Assembly: GCF_000192225.1 (NCBI RefSeq)
Contig: NZ_GL872413.1
Location: 515,455 to 579,454, forward strand
DNA from: Capnocytophaga sp. oral taxon 338 str. F0234
GTDB taxonomy: Bacteria > Bacteroidota > Bacteroidia > Flavobacteriales > Flavobacteriaceae
DNA: 64,000 nucleotides
Direction of reading: 5' to 3'
Position numbers and translations under genes: made by a program
Part shown: in pieces, positions 9,751 to 19,037 of the stretch
How the letters are laid out: every line of letters begins with the position of its first letter
How positions within the stretch are numbered: the first letter of the stretch is position 1
Notes under the pieces: model-generated
What the model saw: only the letters and a program-made list of their open reading frames with translations
The model's database searches: none
What the model was told of the DNA's origin: nothing

Positions 9751-12700
9751 ATGAGTAAAGAACTACTTCTTACCTCCTTTTGGGAGGGAGAATCTTACAA
9801 GCAGTTGTCTCAACACATAAAAGGGAAAATACCCTGTTATATGGAGGGTATTGTAGGATCAGCTATCTCTTTTGTTCTTTCAGAGATTTTTAAACAAACA
9901 AAGCAAACTCTCTTTTTTGTAGGAGATGATAAGGAGCAAGCCGCTTACTTACTCAATGATTTGGAGCTGCTTCTAGGGCAAGATCAGGTGCTTTTCTTTC
10001 CCAGTAGTTACCGTCGTCCTTATCAGACAGAGGAAACAGATAATGCTAATGTGCTTCTGCGCGCTGAGGTACTCTCTCATATACAAAAGGAAGCAAAGGT
10101 AGTAGTTTCCTACAGTGAAGCTCTTTTTGAGAAGGTGCTGACCCGGCAGCAATTGGAAAAGAATACCCTTACCCTTAAGGTGGGAGAGCAACTTTCATTG
10201 GATACTCTGAATGAAGTACTCTTTGAATATCAGTTCAACAGAGTAGATTTTGTAAGTGAACCTGGGGAATTCTCCGTACGAGGAGGGATTGTGGATGTCT
10301 TTTCCTTCTCCAATGATACTCCTTACCGCATTGAATTCTTTTCGGATGTAATAGAGAGCATCCGTAGCTTTGATGTGGAAACACAACTTTCCATTCAGCA
10401 GGTACCCTCTGTGGTGATTATTCCTAATATAGAAAACAAATTGGCAGGGGAGCAACGAACCTCTTTTCTGTCCCTTTTGCCTGAGAATACTCTGATTTTT
10501 ACTCAAGATTTTGAACTTTTTGTTCCTAAGTGGGAAAAGATGTACCAGAAGGCACAGGAGACCTTTGCGACGCTTAATAATACCATTGCGCACTTGCCTC
10601 CTCAGGAACTCTTCTCTGAAGCAACGGAGTTGCTTAAGGAGTTTGAAAGGCGGTATGTCATTAAGATTAATCCTCATTTTCCCCAAGAGGAAAAGGGAGA
10701 GAAGGTTTTCTTTGCCATGCGCACACAACCCTCCTTTAATAAGCGCTTTGAACTGCTCATACAGCACTTTAAGGAAAAATATAATGAAGGATACAGCAAC
10801 TATATTTGTTGTGTAAGTGTTCAACAGGCTCAGCGTTTTTTGGATATCTTTGAGGAACTACATGAACAGGTGCCCTGTGAACTTATTGAATTTCCTCTTG
10901 CTATGGGCTTTACGGATACATTAGATAAAATCAACTGTTATACTGACCACCAGATATTGGAACGTTATCATAAGTTCAATATCCGAAATGGCTATGCTAA
11001 GAAGCAAGCCATTACCCTTAAGGAACTCCATCAGTTGACTATAGGAGACTATGTAACACATATTGATCATGGGATAGGTAAGTTTGCTGGCTTGCAAAAA
11101 ATAGAGGTGGATGGAAGGCAACAGGAAGCTATTAAGCTCATTTATGGGGATAGGGATGTCCTGTATGTGAGTATTCATTCCCTACACAAAATCAGTAAGT
11201 ATAATGGTAAGGATGGAGCTCCTCCTAAGCTTTATAAGCTGGGTAGTTCTGCCTGGAAAACCCTTAAACAGAGGACTAAAGCACGGGTCAAGCAAATTGC
11301 CTTTAATCTTATTCAACTTTATGCTAAGCGTAAGGAATCCGTAGGATATGCTTTTGCTCCAGATTCTTTCCTACAGAAGGAACTGGAAGCCTCTTTTATC
11401 TATGAAGATACCCCTGATCAAAGTAAGGCAACCCTTGAAGTTAAGCAGGATATGGAGAGTGCCCGTCCTATGGATAGGTTAGTGTGTGGAGATGTTGGTT
11501 TTGGAAAAACGGAAGTAGCTATACGTGCTGCCTTCAAAGCTGTGGATAACAGTAAGCAAGTAGCCGTATTGGTACCTACTACCATCCTGGCGTTCCAGCA
11601 TTACCAGACATTCTGCGACCGCCTTAAGGGGCTTCCTGTACGGGTGGAATATCTCAATCGTTTTCGTACTGCTAAGGAGAAGAACCAAGTATTAACTGAT
11701 TTGGCTTTAGGAAAGATAGATATTCTTATAGGCACTCACCAAATTGTGAATGAGAAAGTGAAATATAAGGATTTAGGTTTGCTTATCATTGATGAAGAAC
11801 AGAAATTTGGCGTAGCCGTCAAGGATAAGCTTAAAACCTTACGTGAGAATATAGATGTATTGACCCTTACAGCCACCCCTATCCCGCGTACCTTACAGTT
11901 CAGCCTGATGGCTGCTCGTGACCTCTCAGTAATTACCACTCCACCACCTAATCGCTACCCTATTGAAAGCCAAGTAATCACTTTCAGTGAGGAGGCAATC
12001 CGCGATGCTATTTCTTATGAATTGCAACGAGGGGGACAGGTATTCTTTATCCATAACCGAGTGGAGAATATTAAGGAGGTGGCAGGAATGATTCAGCGCC
12101 TTGTTCCTGATGCAAGGATAGGAATAGGACATGGACAAATGGAGGGAAAAGCCCTTGAGGAAGTCATGCTTGCTTTTATCAATGGAGATTATGATATTTT
12201 AGTAGCCACTACCATTATAGAAAGTGGTTTGGATGTTCCTAATGCTAATACTATATTTATTCATAATGCTCAGCATTTTGGACTCTCTGACCTTCACCAA
12301 ATGCGAGGTAGAGTGGGGCGCAGTAACAAAAAGGCTTTTTGCTACTTTATCACCCCTAATCTTTCGGAATTACCGGAGGATTCCCGTAAGCGTATCCAAG
12401 CTATTGCTCAGTTCTCCGATTTAGGAAGTGGTATTCAGATTGCTATGAAGGATTTAGAGATACGAGGGGCAGGAGATCTGCTTGGTGGAGAACAGAGTGG
12501 CTTTATTAATGATATAGGTTTTGATGCTTACCAAAAAATCCTACAAGAAGCCGTAATGGAACTCAAGGAAAATGAATTTGCCTCCCTCTATACAGATACC
12601 TCTCAAACAGAAGTATTCCTTACCGATACTCAGTTGGATAGTGATTTTGAGTTACTTTATCCAGATAATTATATCAATAGTATTACCGAAAGGCTTAACT

Positions 12701-13077
12701 TGTATAATGAGTTAAGTAATCTCAAGAGTGAAGAGGAACTTACCAGATATGAGAACCGATTAATAGACCGTTTTGGTCCTTTGCCACAACAAGCAAAAGA
12801 CCTACTTAATTCTGTTCGCATCAAGTGGGTAGCTACACGAATGGGCATAGAACGGCTTGTAATGAAGCAAGGGAAAATGCTTGGCTACTTTATAGCAGAC
12901 CAACAAAGCAAATTCTATCAGAGTGATATTTTTCAAAAAGTATTGAGTTTTGTACAGCTTAATTCAGATAAGTGCCACCTCAATGAAAAAGAAACACGTA
13001 ACGGATTGCGCCTGATCATCACCTTTGATAAGATTACTTCCATAGATAAGGCTTTAAGAATTCTGAACAGCTTCTAG
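9751..13077 (+). CDS. mfd: Transcription-repair coupling factor Mfd
   Basis: ATP-driven translocase that removes stalled RNA polymerase and recruits UvrA, 1108 residues, typical length. The N-terminal UvrB-like module covers about 1-340. A CarD-like RNA polymerase-interacting domain near 430-500 begins with GDYVTHIDHGIGKFAGL. RecG-like helicase motifs follow: Walker A GDVGFGKTEVA, DEAH-box variant DEEQ, LTATPIPRTL, and motif VI in QMRGRVGRSNKKAFCY. The TRCF C-terminal domain covers about 960-1060. Followed by an MscS-type gene after 59 bases, possibly in the same transcript. Confidence 0.97.
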   Translation: MSKELLLTSFWEGESYKQLSQHIKGKIPCYMEGIVGSAISFVLSEIFKQTKQTLFFVGDDKEQAAYLLNDLELLLGQDQVLFFPSSYRRPYQTEETDNANVLLRAEVLSHIQKEAKVVVSYSEALFEKVLTRQQLEKNTLTLKVGEQLSLDTLNEVLFEYQFNRVDFVSEPGEFSVRGGIVDVFSFSNDTPYRIEFFSDVIESIRSFDVETQLSIQQVPSVVIIPNIENKLAGEQRTSFLSLLPENTLIFTQDFELFVPKWEKMYQKAQETFATLNNTIAHLPPQELFSEATELLKEFERRYVIKINPHFPQEEKGEKVFFAMRTQPSFNKRFELLIQHFKEKYNEGYSNYICCVSVQQAQRFLDIFEELHEQVPCELIEFPLAMGFTDTLDKINCYTDHQILERYHKFNIRNGYAKKQAITLKELHQLTIGDYVTHIDHGIGKFAGLQKIEVDGRQQEAIKLIYGDRDVLYVSIHSLHKISKYNGKDGAPPKLYKLGSSAWKTLKQRTKARVKQIAFNLIQLYAKRKESVGYAFAPDSFLQKELEASFIYEDTPDQSKATLEVKQDMESARPMDRLVCGDVGFGKTEVAIRAAFKAVDNSKQVAVLVPTTILAFQHYQTFCDRLKGLPVRVEYLNRFRTAKEKNQVLTDLALGKIDILIGTHQIVNEKVKYKDLGLLIIDEEQKFGVAVKDKLKTLRENIDVLTLTATPIPRTLQFSLMAARDLSVITTPPPNRYPIESQVITFSEEAIRDAISYELQRGGQVFFIHNRVENIKEVAGMIQRLVPDARIGIGHGQMEGKALEEVMLAFINGDYDILVATTIIESGLDVPNANTIFIHNAQHFGLSDLHQMRGRVGRSNKKAFCYFITPNLSELPEDSRKRIQAIAQFSDLGSGIQIAMKDLEIRGAGDLLGGEQSGFINDIGFDAYQKILQEAVMELKENEFASLYTDTSQTEVFLTDTQLDSDFELLYPDNYINSITERLNLYNELSNLKSEEELTRYENRLIDRFGPLPQQAKDLLNSVRIKWVATRMGIERLVMKQGKMLGYFIADQQSKFYQSDIFQKVLSFVQLNSDKCHLNEKETRNGLRLIITFDKITSIDKALRILNSF

Positions 13078-13136
13078 AGAAGGATATGGACGTTGATACA
13101 ATTAGTAAAAGTATTCACCCTTAATTTTTTCATATT

Positions 13137-13643
13137 ATGATTTTTGATTTTGCTACAGAGAAGTATGGGCATATCATTGCTACGGTGATCACCTTGTTTA
13201 TATTCTTTTTTCTCAAGCGTTTTTCGGATTCCCTGGTGAAGCGTTTTGGGATAAAGTCCGATTTCCCTAAAGTACGTATTCAATTGGTCAAGAAGTATAT
13301 AGATTTTCTTTTATGGGGATTACTCTTTGTAGTGGTAGTTTCCATTTGGGGAGTAAAGCCTGACCAGATATTTCTCTTTATCTCCTCCATACTTACTGTA
13401 ATTGGGGTAGCATTTTTTGCCCAATGGTCTATACTGAGTAATGTAACGGCAGGGATTATTGTATTTTTCTCCTTTCCTTTTAAGATAGGGGATAGGATCC
13501 GTATCATGGATAAAGATTTCCCTTTAGAAGCAGAGATAAAAGATATTAATTCTTTCTATACCTTGCTGAAAACCGCTACAGGGGAGAAAGTCTCCCTACC
13601 TAATAATTTGCTCCTACAGAAAGCAGTAGTTATTATAAAATAA
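13137..13643 (+). CDS. Minimal MscS-type mechanosensitive channel protein
   Basis: Protein of 168 residues with two or three hydrophobic helices. The core matches the MscS pore-lining helix and beta-domain junction: VIGVAFFAQWSILSNVTAGIIVFFSFPFKIGDRIRI. Canonical E. coli MscS has 286 residues; here the alpha/beta C-terminal domain is missing, and the protein ends within the beta domain after LPNNLLLQKAV. Such short forms are known in Bacteroidota. It probably releases solutes under osmotic downshock. It lies 59 bases after mfd and 16 bases before the Nfu gene. Confidence 0.82.
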   Translation: MIFDFATEKYGHIIATVITLFIFFFLKRFSDSLVKRFGIKSDFPKVRIQLVKKYIDFLLWGLLFVVVVSIWGVKPDQIFLFISSILTVIGVAFFAQWSILSNVTAGIIVFFSFPFKIGDRIRIMDKDFPLEAEIKDINSFYTLLKTATGEKVSLPNNLLLQKAVVIIK

Positions 13644-13659
13644 ATAACTTTAGATAATC

Positions 13660-14547
13660 ATGAGATTGGACATACAAAGAACCACTAATCCGGCAATTAT
13701 AAAGCTTGAGGCTCCTGTTATTCTTGTTAAAGGGAGCTACCAGTTTACCACAGAAGAACAAGCTGAGAATAGTCCATTAGCGAAGGAACTCTTAGCTATT
13801 CCTTTTATAAAGACAGTATTTATCTCGGCTAATTTTATTGCCTTAGAAGCCCTTCCTATTGTGGAATGGGATGATGTTGCCCAAGAGGTAGCACTTCAAG
13901 TAGAGGCTTATCTTAGAAGAGGAGCTCCTATACTCATAGATAATATACCTGAAGAGGCGGTTCCTCTGCGTAAAATCCCTGTTACTATCTATGTGGAGAG
14001 TACTCCTAATCCTATGGCAATGAAATTTGTAGCTAATAAGAAACTCGTTAGCCGTGTATATGAATACAAGTCTGCTCAAGAGGCTGCTGAATCTCCTTTG
14101 GCAGCAGCACTTTTTAAGTTTCCTTATGTGAAGGAAGTCTTTTTTGATAGTAATTATATCTCTGTTATTCGCCAACCCAAAATATTATGGGAAGAAGTGA
14201 TGATGGAACTTAGAGAATTCATTCGCCAATACCTTATGGCAGGAAAACCTGTGGTGAGGGTGATAGTAGAAGACGGGGACAGACCTAAGGGGTTACCTAC
14301 TTTAAATGATATTTATTCCAGAAAGATTATTGCCATCTTAGATCAATATATAAAACCTGCAGTCTCCAGTGATGGAGGAAATATACAGTTTGTTAGTTAT
14401 GATAAAGAATCTCAGGTGGTAAAGGTACTCATGCAAGGGGCTTGTAATGGTTGTCCTTCGTCCAAACTCACCTTAAAGCAGGGGATAGAGGCTATCCTAA
14501 GAGAAAAGATGAAGAATGAAAGAATTGTAGTAGAAGCCATAAATTAA
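13660..14547 (+). CDS. Nfu-type iron-sulfur cluster carrier with two N domains
   Basis: Protein of 295 residues with three parts. Two tandem Nfu N-terminal domains (about 1-95 and 105-200) each contain an ESPLA/NSPLA plus FPYVKEVF/IPFIKTVF pattern; the second starts YVESTPNPMAMKFV. The NifU C-terminal domain (about 220-290) carries the cluster-binding CxxC in GACNGCPSS. It probably carries a [4Fe-4S] cluster to target enzymes in the cytoplasm. The duplicated N domain is the standard form in Bacteroidota. A hairpin follows the gene. Confidence 0.9.
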   Translation: MRLDIQRTTNPAIIKLEAPVILVKGSYQFTTEEQAENSPLAKELLAIPFIKTVFISANFIALEALPIVEWDDVAQEVALQVEAYLRRGAPILIDNIPEEAVPLRKIPVTIYVESTPNPMAMKFVANKKLVSRVYEYKSAQEAAESPLAAALFKFPYVKEVFFDSNYISVIRQPKILWEEVMMELREFIRQYLMAGKPVVRVIVEDGDRPKGLPTLNDIYSRKIIAILDQYIKPAVSSDGGNIQFVSYDKESQVVKVLMQGACNGCPSSKLTLKQGIEAILREKMKNERIVVEAIN

Positions 14548-14562
14548 GGTGAAGGATGAACA

Positions 14563-14596
14563 AGAGAGAGGCTACCCTTTTCGGACAGCCTCTCTG
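14563..14596. terminator. Terminator hairpin between nfu and the barrel protein
   Basis: Arms AGAGAGGCT and AGCCTCTCT with inner pairing ACCC/GGAC around TTTTC. It lies between converging genes and is a member of the dispersed GAGGCTGTCC-type family. Confidence 0.7.
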
Positions 14597-14617
14597 AGTA
14601 TAAAACAAAGTTATAAA

Positions 14618-15133
14618 TTAGAAACGGAATCCTAAGCGAACCCCAGCATTAGGCTCTACTGCCCAGAATTTTTCGTTGACAGGTCCGCTGAAGTTACGAC
14701 CGATATTTGCATAAGGAGCTACCACAAACTTACTATTGAATACCCATGCATAACCAGCACCTACTCCAATGATAAAAGCACCCATTTTGGTTTCTACATC
14801 GTCCTTATCGGTATATTTTCCTACACGAACTTTTATAAAAGGATTTAGGTAAATACCTACTGCATCAGTGGAATCAAAGTAATAGTTATATCCTACTTTA
14901 AAACTGGTAGCATTGAACTTACCTCCATCTTTTGGAAAATAAGAAAAGCGGTCAATAAAAAAGATTTCTCCATCTACGGATTGGTTATCATCTAGGTAAT
15001 ATTCATAGCCAAGTTCTATAGAAGGAACTGCTATTACATTAAGAATGTTAAGCTTAGCTTCATTCTTATACGTTTGTGCAAAAGCACTTAAGGAAACAAG
15101 TGCCAGTGCCATACTAAAAAGTATTCTTTTCAT
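14618..15133 (-). CDS. Outer-membrane beta-barrel protein
   Basis: Protein of 171 residues with a cleavable signal peptide ending SLSAFAQ. Alternating aromatic/polar strands follow (YEYYLDDNQSV, FKVGYNYYFDSTDAVGIYLNPFIKVRVG, YAWVFNSKFVVAPYANIGRNFS) with a C-terminal aromatic residue (RLGFRF), typical of an eight-stranded barrel inserted by the BAM complex. The function is unknown. Stand-alone gene with its own promoter core. Confidence 0.8.
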   Translation of the reverse strand: MKRILFSMALALVSLSAFAQTYKNEAKLNILNVIAVPSIELGYEYYLDDNQSVDGEIFFIDRFSYFPKDGGKFNATSFKVGYNYYFDSTDAVGIYLNPFIKVRVGKYTDKDDVETKMGAFIIGVGAGYAWVFNSKFVVAPYANIGRNFSGPVNEKFWAVEPNAGVRLGFRF

Positions 15134-15158
15134 ATAAATTCACTTTTAAATTAGGGTG

Positions 15159-15166
15159 CAAAAGTA
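15159..15166 (-). promoter_or_regulatory. Promoter element of the barrel protein gene
   Basis: TACTTTTG on the minus strand, 26 bases before the start codon. Confidence 0.5.
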
Positions 15167-15246
15167 CTATTTTTTTTTAAATAAACTATCTTTTACAAGT
15201 CGAAAATCTGATTTGTGAAGATTCCGAAAAAGAGTCTTTCTTAAAA

Positions 15247-15777
15247 CTATATTTTCCTTTCGGCATATACAGCATAGTATCTTGGCACGAAGTATCTTAA
15301 TAGGGGGCGGAACCCTAATTTTCCAGTAGGGTGTGTCCATTTTTCACGATACTTGATTTCCCAGCCTGTTTTCTCTAAGAGCATATCCAGTTGCCAACTT
15401 TCAAATTCATGATAATGGCAATCACGAGGATCTTTGTCATTACGGTAAGCAGAGGCGAACCATAGTCGTAAGGGGACGGTTACCAAGAGTTTTTGGGCAG
15501 GGAGATGCTGTAACACTCCAAAGGGATTCACCAGATGCTCCAATATTTCCAGAGCAGTTACAAAATCACTTTTGTATTGTGTTAGTTTTTCAGGATAAAG
15601 ATCCAAATCCTCACCAGAGGTATTGGTTACCGTATAACCTTCTCTTTCCATCACTTCAGAGAACGGATTACGCACTCCTAAGTCCAATATATGGGTATCC
15701 TTAGGGGCAAATTGCTTTAAGATAGTCAATGTTCTCCGATAGCGTTTTTCAGGATAAATCTGGTACATTTCATTCAT
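15247..15777 (-). CDS. SAM-dependent methyltransferase
   Basis: Class I methyltransferase-like protein of 176 residues. Motif I is THILDLGVRNPFSEV (about residues 33-47), the acidic residue after strand 2 is in GEDLDLYPE, and the post-motif FVTALEILEHLVNPFGVL is the usual methyltransferase-11-type ExLEH signature. The substrate is unknown. The gene begins 2 bases after the ketosynthase stop, so it is coupled to it, and may modify the ketosynthase product or a related lipid. Confidence 0.8.
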   Translation of the reverse strand: MNEMYQIYPEKRYRRTLTILKQFAPKDTHILDLGVRNPFSEVMEREGYTVTNTSGEDLDLYPEKLTQYKSDFVTALEILEHLVNPFGVLQHLPAQKLLVTVPLRLWFASAYRNDKDPRDCHYHEFESWQLDMLLEKTGWEIKYREKWTHPTGKLGFRPLLRYFVPRYYAVYAERKI

Positions 15778-15779
15778 GA

Positions 15780-16916
15780 TTACATTACTCTTAAAAAGGC
15801 ATAAGAATAGGAAAAGCGCCCACTTTCAGGAACAGAGAGCAGCAAAGTATCCCCTTGTTTGAGATTCCCTGAATTCATCAGTTCTTCAAGCATGAGGTAA
15901 GGGGAGGCACTTCCTACATTACCTACTTTTGTTAGGTTCATAAACCAGCGTTCTAAAGGAATATTGATTCCTACTTTTTTAAGTTGCTCATATAAACGTT
16001 CTCTAAAGTAGTTAGAAGAAATATGAGGGAGGAAATAAGTAACCTCATCGGCAGAGAGCGCATGTTTGCATAAGGCAGTGTGCATACTTTCTGCCCCTTT
16101 GAGTAAGATATTCTCATTGAGGAGCTTTACATCTTGCTTGATGGCAAAGATAGATTGTTCTAACCATTGTTCAGGGGTATAATCACTCCATGCTTTAAGG
16201 GAACCATCTGCCTGTTTTTCTCCTCCTGCATACATGCAGGCTTCTAACTGATGGGCATAGGAGAAAGCTTCCATCCATTCTATGCGGAGGGAAGTGCCTG
16301 TAGGATGAGGTACATTTTCCAAAAGGAAAGCTCCTGCTCCATCGGAGAGCATGAAGCGTAAGAAGTCCTTCTGAAAAGCTATAATAGGATGTTCTTCCAA
16401 GAGAATGAGAGATTGTATTTCTGTTTCATACTTATCCGAACGTAACCATGCAGAGACCCTTTCGGAACCTGTGCATACGGCATTTATACTATTGCCTGCT
16501 TTTACAGAAAGATAACCAAACTTCAAGGCATTCATACCTGAATTGCATACCCCAGCAGAAGAGTTTAATTCCACAGATTGTCCCTTTAACAATCCATGTA
16601 CCATAGCTGCATGTGAAGGCAGTAAACAGTCAGGGGTGGAGGTGCCACAGGAGAGCACTTCTATATCCTTAAGAGAAAAATGATTATCAAAGAGATTTTC
16701 TATGGCAAGGCAAGTAAGCGATGCATTGGTATGGGTAGGATTACCCTGTGGGTCAAGGGCATAATAGCGAGTTTGTATACCATTGTTCCTCAGTACAATC
16801 CGCTTTGCTTTGGAGGTGGAGTCCTGTATCTTTCCTAAGAAAAGTTCCATTTGCTCATTGTTAACAGGAGCATTAGGCAAATACTTACTTGCTTTGGTGA
16901 TATATACTTGATTCAT
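15780..16916 (-). CDS. Beta-ketoacyl-ACP synthase III-like enzyme, StlD/DarB-like
   Basis: Thiolase-fold ketosynthase of 378 residues. The active-site Cys lies in SSAGVCNSGMNALKFGY; His and Asn candidates are LPHISSNYF and LTKVGNVGSASPYLM. The opening (YLPNAPVNNEQMELFLG, NNGIQTRYYA) looks more like the StlD/DarB ketosynthases, which make cyclohexanedione precursors of dialkylresorcinols and flexirubins, than housekeeping FabH. This is an inference; no DarA-type aromatase is in the window. It forms an operon with the methyltransferase downstream. Confidence 0.82.
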   Translation of the reverse strand: MNQVYITKASKYLPNAPVNNEQMELFLGKIQDSTSKAKRIVLRNNGIQTRYYALDPQGNPTHTNASLTCLAIENLFDNHFSLKDIEVLSCGTSTPDCLLPSHAAMVHGLLKGQSVELNSSAGVCNSGMNALKFGYLSVKAGNSINAVCTGSERVSAWLRSDKYETEIQSLILLEEHPIIAFQKDFLRFMLSDGAGAFLLENVPHPTGTSLRIEWMEAFSYAHQLEACMYAGGEKQADGSLKAWSDYTPEQWLEQSIFAIKQDVKLLNENILLKGAESMHTALCKHALSADEVTYFLPHISSNYFRERLYEQLKKVGINIPLERWFMNLTKVGNVGSASPYLMLEELMNSGNLKQGDTLLLSVPESGRFSYSYAFLRVM

Positions 16917-16959
16917 TAAAATTCAATAGTTTATGGAAGTGTAATTTGTTTTGGGCGTG

Positions 16960-16967
16960 CAAAGGTA
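16960..16967 (-). promoter_or_regulatory. Promoter element of the ketosynthase-methyltransferase operon
   Basis: TACCTTTG on the minus strand, 44 bases before the ketosynthase start. Confidence 0.55.
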
Positions 16968-16979
16968 CAAATTTTTTAG

Positions 16980-17747
16980 CTATTCACTTATCAATCGTCT
17001 AAGGGTATCTATTTGCTTGAAGGCTTGTTGGTATCCATAATCAAAGGCATTATCAATGAGCTTAACATCCAACACTCCTATATTATTGAGCTGAAGGAGG
17101 AAGATATAATCACATTTTTTGAATTTTCGGCTGTAGGATCCATCTAAGGTAATGTTATAGATTCGTTGTAGGAATTTGATAGGGCTATTGAGTTCTTTTT
17201 CGCTGACTTGCCCCAGAGGATTAACAAAGCTTCCTATGAGGATTTCACATTTTCCTTTTAGAGGTTCAATAGGGAAATTATTAAGCAATCCTCCATCACA
17301 GTAGAGGTCTTTATCTATCTTTACAGGAGAGAAGTAAGGGGGTAATGCTGAAGAAGCAATAAGGGGTTCTATAAGCTTTCCCTGACTGAAATAGGTAGCC
17401 TTTCCACTAATGAGATTGGTTGCAGTGACGATAAGGGGGATGGAAAGTTCTTCAAAAGTTTGACAAGTGATAAACTTTTTGAAAAGGGCAGGGTACTTAT
17501 CACTATCTACTAAGCCCATTTTTCCAAAGGAGAACATAGAGAATTTGAAAAGAGGAGTACTCTTAAAAAAGTCTTTCATTTCTTCAGGAGAAACTCCTGA
17601 AGCATACAATCCTCCTATAAGGGCACCTCCGCTAGTACCTGAAATAATAGAGGGTCTGAGCTCATGCTCTTCTAAAGCCTTGAGGATTCCTGCATGGGCT
17701 AAGGCACGAACCCCTCCTCCTGAGAGAACAAGTCCAAAGGTTTTCAT
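16980..17747 (-). CDS. Patatin-like phospholipase
   Basis: Serine lipid acyl hydrolase of 255 residues with the Ser-Asp dyad. The oxyanion motif is GGGVRALAHAG (residues 10-20), the nucleophile elbow GTSGG near residue 38, and the Asp in CDGGLLNNFP near 150. It cleaves acyl chains from phospholipids, probably at the membrane. It lies 2 bases after the nucleosidase gene and closes the MMPL-DUF502-nucleosidase-patatin run. The substrate is unknown. Confidence 0.9.
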   Translation of the reverse strand: MKTFGLVLSGGGVRALAHAGILKALEEHELRPSIISGTSGGALIGGLYASGVSPEEMKDFFKSTPLFKFSMFSFGKMGLVDSDKYPALFKKFITCQTFEELSIPLIVTATNLISGKATYFSQGKLIEPLIASSALPPYFSPVKIDKDLYCDGGLLNNFPIEPLKGKCEILIGSFVNPLGQVSEKELNSPIKFLQRIYNITLDGSYSRKFKKCDYIFLLQLNNIGVLDVKLIDNAFDYGYQQAFKQIDTLRRLISE

Positions 17748-17749
17748 AT

Positions 17750-18436
17750 TTAAATTTGTTTTATAAAATCAGTATTCATTTTTGCCGATAGGGTAGCGGC
17801 TTGCTTGACGAAAGTATCGTATGAAATGGTATTCCCTTCCCCTGCATTGTCCGATACAGCACGTAGGATGAGAAAAGGAGTATTAAGCAAATAGCAAGTT
17901 TGGGCAATAGCTGCTGCCTCCATTTCCACTGCGAGAGCCTCAGGGAAGTGTGATTCTATCCATTGGCGTGTTTGAGGCTTACTTACAAAAGAGTCCCCAC
18001 TAACAATAGGGGCACAGTGAAGCTGGGAGGAGTGTTTTTTAATCGTTTCTTGTGCTTTGGTGAACCATTCTTTAGCAGGGAGATACCCCTTAGGCATCTG
18101 TGCTTGCTGTCCTAAAGCATAGCCAAAGGCAGTTATATCTACATCATAATAGAGTACTTCAGTGGCAAGTACTATGTCAAATACCTTACTGTGCTGCAAG
18201 CCTCCGGCAGTACCTGTATTGATGATAAGGTCAGGAGAAAAATGGTCTATCAAAAGGGAGGTTCCTACCGCAGCACTTACCTTGCCAATACCGCAGAGGA
18301 GTACTACTATCTGATGAGCTCCTATAGTTCCTTCATAGAAGTTATACTGATGTAAGGTGGTAGGAGCAGGATTGCCTATTTGTGCTCTAAGGAGCTGAAT
18401 TTCAATTTCCATTGCTCCAATAATTCCTATTCTCAT
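17750..18436 (-). CDS. mtnN: 5'-methylthioadenosine/S-adenosylhomocysteine nucleosidase
   Basis: Phosphorylase-fold nucleosidase of about 228 residues with GIIGAMEIEI at the start, GTAGG, SGDSFV and VEMEAAAIAQTCY, and the catalytic Asp in LRAVSDNAG. It splits MTA and SAH to adenine plus the thioribose sugar in methionine salvage; family members can also act on aminodeoxyfutalosine in menaquinone synthesis. The ATG at 18436 fits the family start. An ATG at 18466 adds ten basic residues and would overlap the DUF502 gene by 11 bases; this cannot be excluded. Confidence 0.9.
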   Translation of the reverse strand: MRIGIIGAMEIEIQLLRAQIGNPAPTTLHQYNFYEGTIGAHQIVVLLCGIGKVSAAVGTSLLIDHFSPDLIINTGTAGGLQHSKVFDIVLATEVLYYDVDITAFGYALGQQAQMPKGYLPAKEWFTKAQETIKKHSSQLHCAPIVSGDSFVSKPQTRQWIESHFPEALAVEMEAAAIAQTCYLLNTPFLILRAVSDNAGEGNTISYDTFVKQAATLSAKMNTDFIKQI

Positions 18437-18455
18437 GGCTTTTATTCTTTGTTTT

Positions 18456-19037
18456 TTACTTTTCATTTTTCATTCCTACAGTTCCTCCACTGACAGCGAA
18501 CTCCATAGCCTGTTTGGCAGAGAAACCCTCAGCAGGCTTTATATTTTCTTTTTGAATCACTATCACCCAGCCTGATATGGCATACGAATGAGGCAGATAC
18601 ACACTCACCATCTGAGAAAGTGAAGCAAAGGACATATCTTCCTGAGTGAGAAATCCTATGCGCCATATCTCTGGATTCTCCTGTACTCTCACCCATACAG
18701 GGGTGGAGAATTTCTGTTTGTCTCCTACAAAAGAACCTATTACCTCACGGATGGTTTTGTAGATGAATTTTACGCCAGGGGTGTGCTCCAGAATATAGTT
18801 CAGCCCCTCTACTAAGAGTTTCCCAGCAAGAAAACGACTCCCCAGATAGCCAATGATAGTAGTCCCTACTACGATAATAGCAAAGACCAGACCAGGGAAG
18901 CGCTCTGAAATATGAGGGATAAGATTATCCACACTATAAAAAATAGACCAGATAATCCAAATAGTTGTGCTAAGAGGACCTATGATAAGTACCCCCTGTA
19001 GGAAATATTTTAGAAAAGTACGTATATAAGGGTTCAT
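18456..19037 (-). CDS. DUF502 family membrane protein
   Basis: Protein of 193 residues with two N-terminal membrane helices (GVLIIGPLSTTIWIIW, FAIIVVGTTIIGYLGSRF) and a soluble C-terminal part. The DUF502 signature LEHTPGVKFIYKTIREVIGSF is clear. The biochemical function is unknown. The start overlaps the stop of the MMPL transporter gene by 4 bases, so the two are translationally coupled. Confidence 0.88.
   Translation of the reverse strand: MNPYIRTFLKYFLQGVLIIGPLSTTIWIIWSIFYSVDNLIPHISERFPGLVFAIIVVGTTIIGYLGSRFLAGKLLVEGLNYILEHTPGVKFIYKTIREVIGSFVGDKQKFSTPVWVRVQENPEIWRIGFLTQEDMSFASLSQMVSVYLPHSYAISGWVIVIQKENIKPAEGFSAKQAMEFAVSGGTVGMKNEK

Noticed and set aside
10195-10824. 209-codon minus-strand frame inside mfd
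   Set aside because: Long but antisense to the conserved UvrB-like module of Mfd, with no domain pattern.
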